Below, one piece after another: positions 60,876-64,000 of a DNA stretch of 64,000 bases. The stretch spans positions 49,408 to 113,407 of the forward strand of contig JBEVXU010000011.1 in assembly GCA_040505895.1 (NCBI GenBank), written 5' to 3'. Every line of letters starts with the position of its first letter. Position 1 is the first letter of the stretch. The notes under the pieces were generated by a model. It was not told the DNA's origin. It saw nothing but the letters and a program-made list of their open reading frames with translations, and ran no database searches. This DNA is from Vondammii sp040505895 (lineage in GTDB: Bacteria; Pseudomonadota; Gammaproteobacteria; Chromatiales; Chromatiaceae). The position numbers and the translations under genes are program-made.

Positions 60876-62219
60876 GTGGCGATAGAGACTCAAAAAGTTA
60901 AACAGAAACTCGAAGGCCTCACCTTCTATCTCCTGCTTGCCGTTGCCGTCGGATTGACAGGCTGGCTCAGTCAGCGTCACGATCCCGTATGGGATTGGAC
61001 CGCCGGCGCCAGAAACAGCCTCAGCCCGGTGAGTCAACAGCTACTGACACGACTTCAGGGGGAGCTGAAGGTGACCTCGTTTGCACCGGACAACCCGGAG
61101 CTTCGCAGGCGTATCCGGGAGATTATCCAGCGCTACCAGCGTCACCATCCCAAGATCAGACTGACCTTCGTCAACCCCGCACTGGAGCCAAAACTGACCC
61201 GTGAACTGGGCATTCAGGTAGCGGGAGAGCTGCATCTGGCCTACCAGGGGCGCAGTGAAAATCTCCGCTCACTGGACGAGGAGAGTATCAGCAACGCCAT
61301 ACAGCGCCTGATCATAGGAGGAGAGCAGTGGCTGTCCACCATTGAAGGGCATGGTGAGCGTCGTTTCAGCGGCCGCGCCAACCACGACCTGGGGGCTTTT
61401 GGTGATGAGCTGAGGCGCAAAGGCTACCAGATCCAGGCCCTGGATCTGGCAACCCAACCACAGATACCGGGCAACTCCCAACTACTGGTCATTGCCGGCC
61501 CCCAGACGGACTATCTGCCGGGAGAGCTGTCCCTGATCCGTAAACACATCGAAGAGGGTGGCAATCTGCTCTGGCTCACTGATCCCGGTAAGCAGCACGG
61601 AGTAGACAGTCTTCTGAACGAGACCGGCCTGAAGGTGCTGCCCGGCACCATAGTCGACGCCAACACCGCCGACCTGGGTCTGGAGAGCCCCACCATCGCC
61701 CTGGTGTCACGTTTTCCCGACCATCCTGCCACTGCCAACTTCCGCCTGCTAACCCTCTACCCGGCGGCGGCGGCACTGAAGGTGGAGGGGGAAAGCAGCT
61801 GGCAGGCCACCCCCCTGCTCTCCACCCTGCCACGCAGCTGGAACGAAACCGGCCCGATCAGCGGTGAAGTGGCGCGTAACCCAAAGCAGGGGGAACGGGC
61901 GGGTCCACTCACCCTTGGCTACGCCTTTACCCGCCCGGGAGAGAAGCGTGAACAGCGCCTGCTGGTCATCGGTGACGGTGACTTTCTCTCCAACGCCTAT
62001 CTCGGTAATGGCGGTAATCTCGACCTAGGACTTAATCTGTTGCGCTGGCTCAGCGGTAATGACCGCCTGCTCGATATCCCCGCCAAGAGTGCCGCCGATT
62101 TGAGCCTGACACTTACTCCCACCATCGGAGGGATTATCGGCCTGGGTTTCCTTTTTCTGCTACCACTGCTATTTATATCTACAGGCGTGGTCATCAGGTG
62201 GCGGCGCAGAAAAGAGTGA
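60876..62219 (+). CDS. GldG-like ABC auxiliary protein
   Basis: 447 residues with a GTG start at 60876, three bases after the permease stop. N-terminal membrane anchor at about 15-33, a large periplasmic domain containing a putative-sugar-binding-like fold (LRRRIREIIQRYQRHHPKIRLTFVNP, LVIAGPQTDYLPGELSLIRKHIEEGG, LLVIGDGDFLSNAYL), and a C-terminal helix (GIIGLGFLFLLPLLFISTGVVI). This matches the ABC_transp_aux/GldG group. Overlaps the next gene by 22 bases. Confidence 0.88.
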   Translation: MAIETQKVKQKLEGLTFYLLLAVAVGLTGWLSQRHDPVWDWTAGARNSLSPVSQQLLTRLQGELKVTSFAPDNPELRRRIREIIQRYQRHHPKIRLTFVNPALEPKLTRELGIQVAGELHLAYQGRSENLRSLDEESISNAIQRLIIGGEQWLSTIEGHGERRFSGRANHDLGAFGDELRRKGYQIQALDLATQPQIPGNSQLLVIAGPQTDYLPGELSLIRKHIEEGGNLLWLTDPGKQHGVDSLLNETGLKVLPGTIVDANTADLGLESPTIALVSRFPDHPATANFRLLTLYPAAAALKVEGESSWQATPLLSTLPRSWNETGPISGEVARNPKQGERAGPLTLGYAFTRPGEKREQRLLVIGDGDFLSNAYLGNGGNLDLGLNLLRWLSGNDRLLDIPAKSAADLSLTLTPTIGGIIGLGFLFLLPLLFISTGVVIRWRRRKE

Positions 62220-63076
62220 ATCTAATCGATATGGGAAGTCGCAGCAAAAAAAACCTTGCTCTACTGGTGCTGGTCATCATTCTCGGTGCACTCGCCTGGT
62301 TTAGTGGTGAGCAGGAAGAGAGAGACCGCCTCCCCCCCCTGACGGATATTGACCCTGCTGCCGTTAAAGTGATCCGTATCAGCAATAACAACGGCCCTGA
62401 GTTCACCATGGAGCGTCTCAACGGCAGGTGGAAGATGACCACCCCCCACCACATCGCCGCCAACCAGCCAAGGATCAATATCCTGCTGGATCTGCTATCC
62501 ACCCCAAGCATCGAGCAGCAGCCGCTACCCCTGGATCGCCTCGGTGAGTTTGGCCTGGAGCAGCCGGTGGCCAAAGTGGTGTTCAACAATACCCAGATCA
62601 CCTTTGGCGGCACTCACCCCTATAACTACCGACGCTATCTACGCATCGGCGATAACCTGCACCTGATAGACGACCTCTTTCCCCACCACGTTCTTGCCCG
62701 GGCGGAAGTATTTATCAGCCATGAGCTTTTTACCCCGGAACAGAAGATCCGGGAGATAGAGACACCGGAGTGGCGGCTGTTTCAGGGTGCTGACAAGAGG
62801 TGGCAACTGAATCCCCCTCACCCAGGCATCTCCAATGACCGCCTGACGGAGAAGGTGGATCAGTGGCAGCACACCTGGGTGGCGCGTATCGAAGCCCCCC
62901 CGAAAGAGAGCCCCTCAGCAGAAGTAAAGGTATGGCTGAATGGTCAACCCAACCCGGTTGTGTTGGGTGTTGTCCAACAGAAGAAGAGCACTCTACTGGT
63001 CTCCGCCGAGCTGGGCCTCGCCTACCGACTGCCCGCTGCTGAGCTGCTGCAGGCACCGGCACCGGCACCGGAGTAG
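62198..63076 (+). CDS. DUF4340 domain protein
   Basis: 292 residues from GTG 62198, or 281 from ATG 62231 (MGSRSKKNLALLVLVII). N-terminal membrane anchor and a periplasmic DUF4340 region: VKVIRISNNNGPEFTMERLNGRWKM, and then repeats of beta-rich segments (LGEFGLEQPVAKVVFNN). DUF4340 proteins regularly accompany GldG-like proteins. Ends one base before the mutM start. Role unknown; likely a periplasmic partner of the transporter. Confidence 0.85.
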   Translation: MAAQKRVNLIDMGSRSKKNLALLVLVIILGALAWFSGEQEERDRLPPLTDIDPAAVKVIRISNNNGPEFTMERLNGRWKMTTPHHIAANQPRINILLDLLSTPSIEQQPLPLDRLGEFGLEQPVAKVVFNNTQITFGGTHPYNYRRYLRIGDNLHLIDDLFPHHVLARAEVFISHELFTPEQKIREIETPEWRLFQGADKRWQLNPPHPGISNDRLTEKVDQWQHTWVARIEAPPKESPSAEVKVWLNGQPNPVVLGVVQQKKSTLLVSAELGLAYRLPAAELLQAPAPAPE

Positions 63077-63077
63077 T

Positions 63078-63890
63078 ATGCCTGAACTGCCAGAGGTAGA
63101 GACTACCCGCCGCGGTATCGCCCCCCACATCACCGGCAAGACGGTGACCGGGGTGACTGTTCGCAACAGATCGTTACGCCAACCTATTACCAAAGGGCTC
63201 GGCAGGCAGCTGAAAGGCAAGACCATCAGGGCGGTCAAACGCCGCGCCAAGTATCTTCTGTTGGAAACCGATACTGGGACACTGCTACTCCACCTGGGTA
63301 TGTCCGGCAGCCTACGCATCCTGCCACCGGGTACCCCCGCCGGAGTCCATGACCACTTCGACTTGGAGTTTGCCGACTGCTGCCTGCGACTGCGCGATCC
63401 CCGCCGATTTGGCCTGGTGCTTTGGACCCGCGAACCTGTGGCGGAGCACTCACTGATAAGCCGACTTGGGCCTGAACCCCTGAGTGATGCCTTCGCCGGC
63501 GACACTCTCCAGCAGTTGGCGGCAAAGCGACGCATCCCGGTAAAGAACTTGATTATGGATGGCAAGGTGGTGGTGGGCGTTGGCAATATCTACGCCAGTG
63601 AATCCTTGTTCCTCTCCGGCATTCATCCCCACCGACCATGTAATAGAATCTCCCTCACCCGCTATCGCAAGCTGGCAGACAATATCAAGCAGGTGTTGGC
63701 TGCTGCCATTGCCCAAGGGGGAACGACGCTCCGGGATTTTCAACAAGAGGATGGCAAACCGGGCTACTTTGCCCAGCAGTTGAAGGTGTATGGCCGCGAG
63801 GGTAAGCCCTGCCCTAACTGCGGATCACCGATCAAGCAGGTGCGTATTGGACAGCGTTCCAGTTTTTACTGTGGGCGGTGTCAGCGGTAG
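63078..63890 (+). CDS. mutM: formamidopyrimidine-DNA glycosylase
   Basis: Removes 8-oxoguanine and formamidopyrimidines from DNA. 270 residues from the ATG at 63078, which encodes the invariant MPELPEVETTRRGI with catalytic Pro2 and Glu3. HMGMSG-like block LLLHLGMSGSLRI, the KNLIMDGKVVVGVGNIYASE helix-two-turn-helix and a C-terminal zinc finger (CPNCGSPIKQVRIGQRS, FYCGRCQR) are present. An open frame reaches back to 62940 inside DUF4340, but the start motif fixes the true one. Nothing further is seen in 63891-64000. Confidence 0.98.
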   Translation: MPELPEVETTRRGIAPHITGKTVTGVTVRNRSLRQPITKGLGRQLKGKTIRAVKRRAKYLLLETDTGTLLLHLGMSGSLRILPPGTPAGVHDHFDLEFADCCLRLRDPRRFGLVLWTREPVAEHSLISRLGPEPLSDAFAGDTLQQLAAKRRIPVKNLIMDGKVVVGVGNIYASESLFLSGIHPHRPCNRISLTRYRKLADNIKQVLAAAIAQGGTTLRDFQQEDGKPGYFAQQLKVYGREGKPCPNCGSPIKQVRIGQRSSFYCGRCQR

Positions 63891-64000
63891 AGCACTCAAC
63901 ACAATGAAGTCGCTCCTGATATGGATTGACCTGTCAACTATTAGCACTGATTTCTCATTTTTACCTTCTCTGTCAATGGCTTCTGTTCAGGATATGAAAG

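Overview
The window reads as chromosome of a gammaproteobacterium. The strongest argument is the unbroken minus-strand block yebC-ruvC-ruvA-ruvB-ybgC-tolQRAB-pal-cpoB-queE-queC, an arrangement typical of that class, together with an E. coli-like cca and mutM. Several loci point to a respiratory, sulfur- and nitrogen-active lifestyle: a YeeE/YedE transporter, an octaheme hydroxylamine-oxidoreductase-like cytochrome with its NapC-type quinol dehydrogenase, a pentaheme cytochrome, a diheme cytochrome, PPK2 and two haem-sensor signalling proteins. I infer a facultatively anaerobic, possibly sulfur-oxidising lineage (Sedimenticola- or Thiodiazotropha-like), but nothing in the window fixes the genus.

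Layout. 1-5974 (minus): a complete clostridial-type oxidative ornithine pathway, ord-ortA-ortB-oraS-oraE-orr, with orr running off the left edge. 5975-7471: no large gene, but two inverted-repeat (MITE-like) elements, a yjfB-like motility gene and the 3' half of a tRNA-Lys. 7472-17972: a signalling block made of an NMT1/SsuA-type binding protein, a 1377-residue hybrid kinase, a REC/HD-GYP regulator, a second hybrid kinase with a haem-binding periplasmic domain, and a decayed kinase. 18212-18287: the intact tRNA-Lys(TTT). 18447-25254 (minus): a YeeE/YedE transporter, then a compact seven-gene cassette built around a small GTPase and a roadblock protein, preceded by two perfect TGTGA-N6-TCACA palindromes. 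25480-35231 (minus): queC, queE, tol-pal, ruvABC and yebC.

35278-45945: housekeeping and regulatory genes (lipase-like hydrolase, HDOD protein, radical SAM, TauD-like dioxygenase, RRM protein, VF530, Crp/Fnr regulator, PabB-PabC fusion, haem-sensor diguanylate cyclase and its diheme cytochrome). 46294-50469: dCache diguanylate cyclase, PPK2, transposon debris and further copies of the MITE families. 50470-54743: the multihaem respiratory locus followed by a convergent pair of paralogous small membrane proteins. 55097-57179: an IS graveyard (IS110 and integron-integrase remnants, an intact IS3-family element) around one orphan 66-residue gene. 57387-63890 (plus): cca, a secreted hypothetical on the minus strand, a four-gene Gld-like ABC export cluster, and mutM.

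Themes: several sensory proteins converge on c-di-GMP and phosphorelay output. The multihaem cytochromes form a probable quinol-to-periplasm reductase chain. The ornithine operon would split ornithine to acetyl-CoA and alanine. The GTPase/roadblock cassette is the best candidate for an under-described system. Calls rest on reading translations and motifs by eye; no database search was run.
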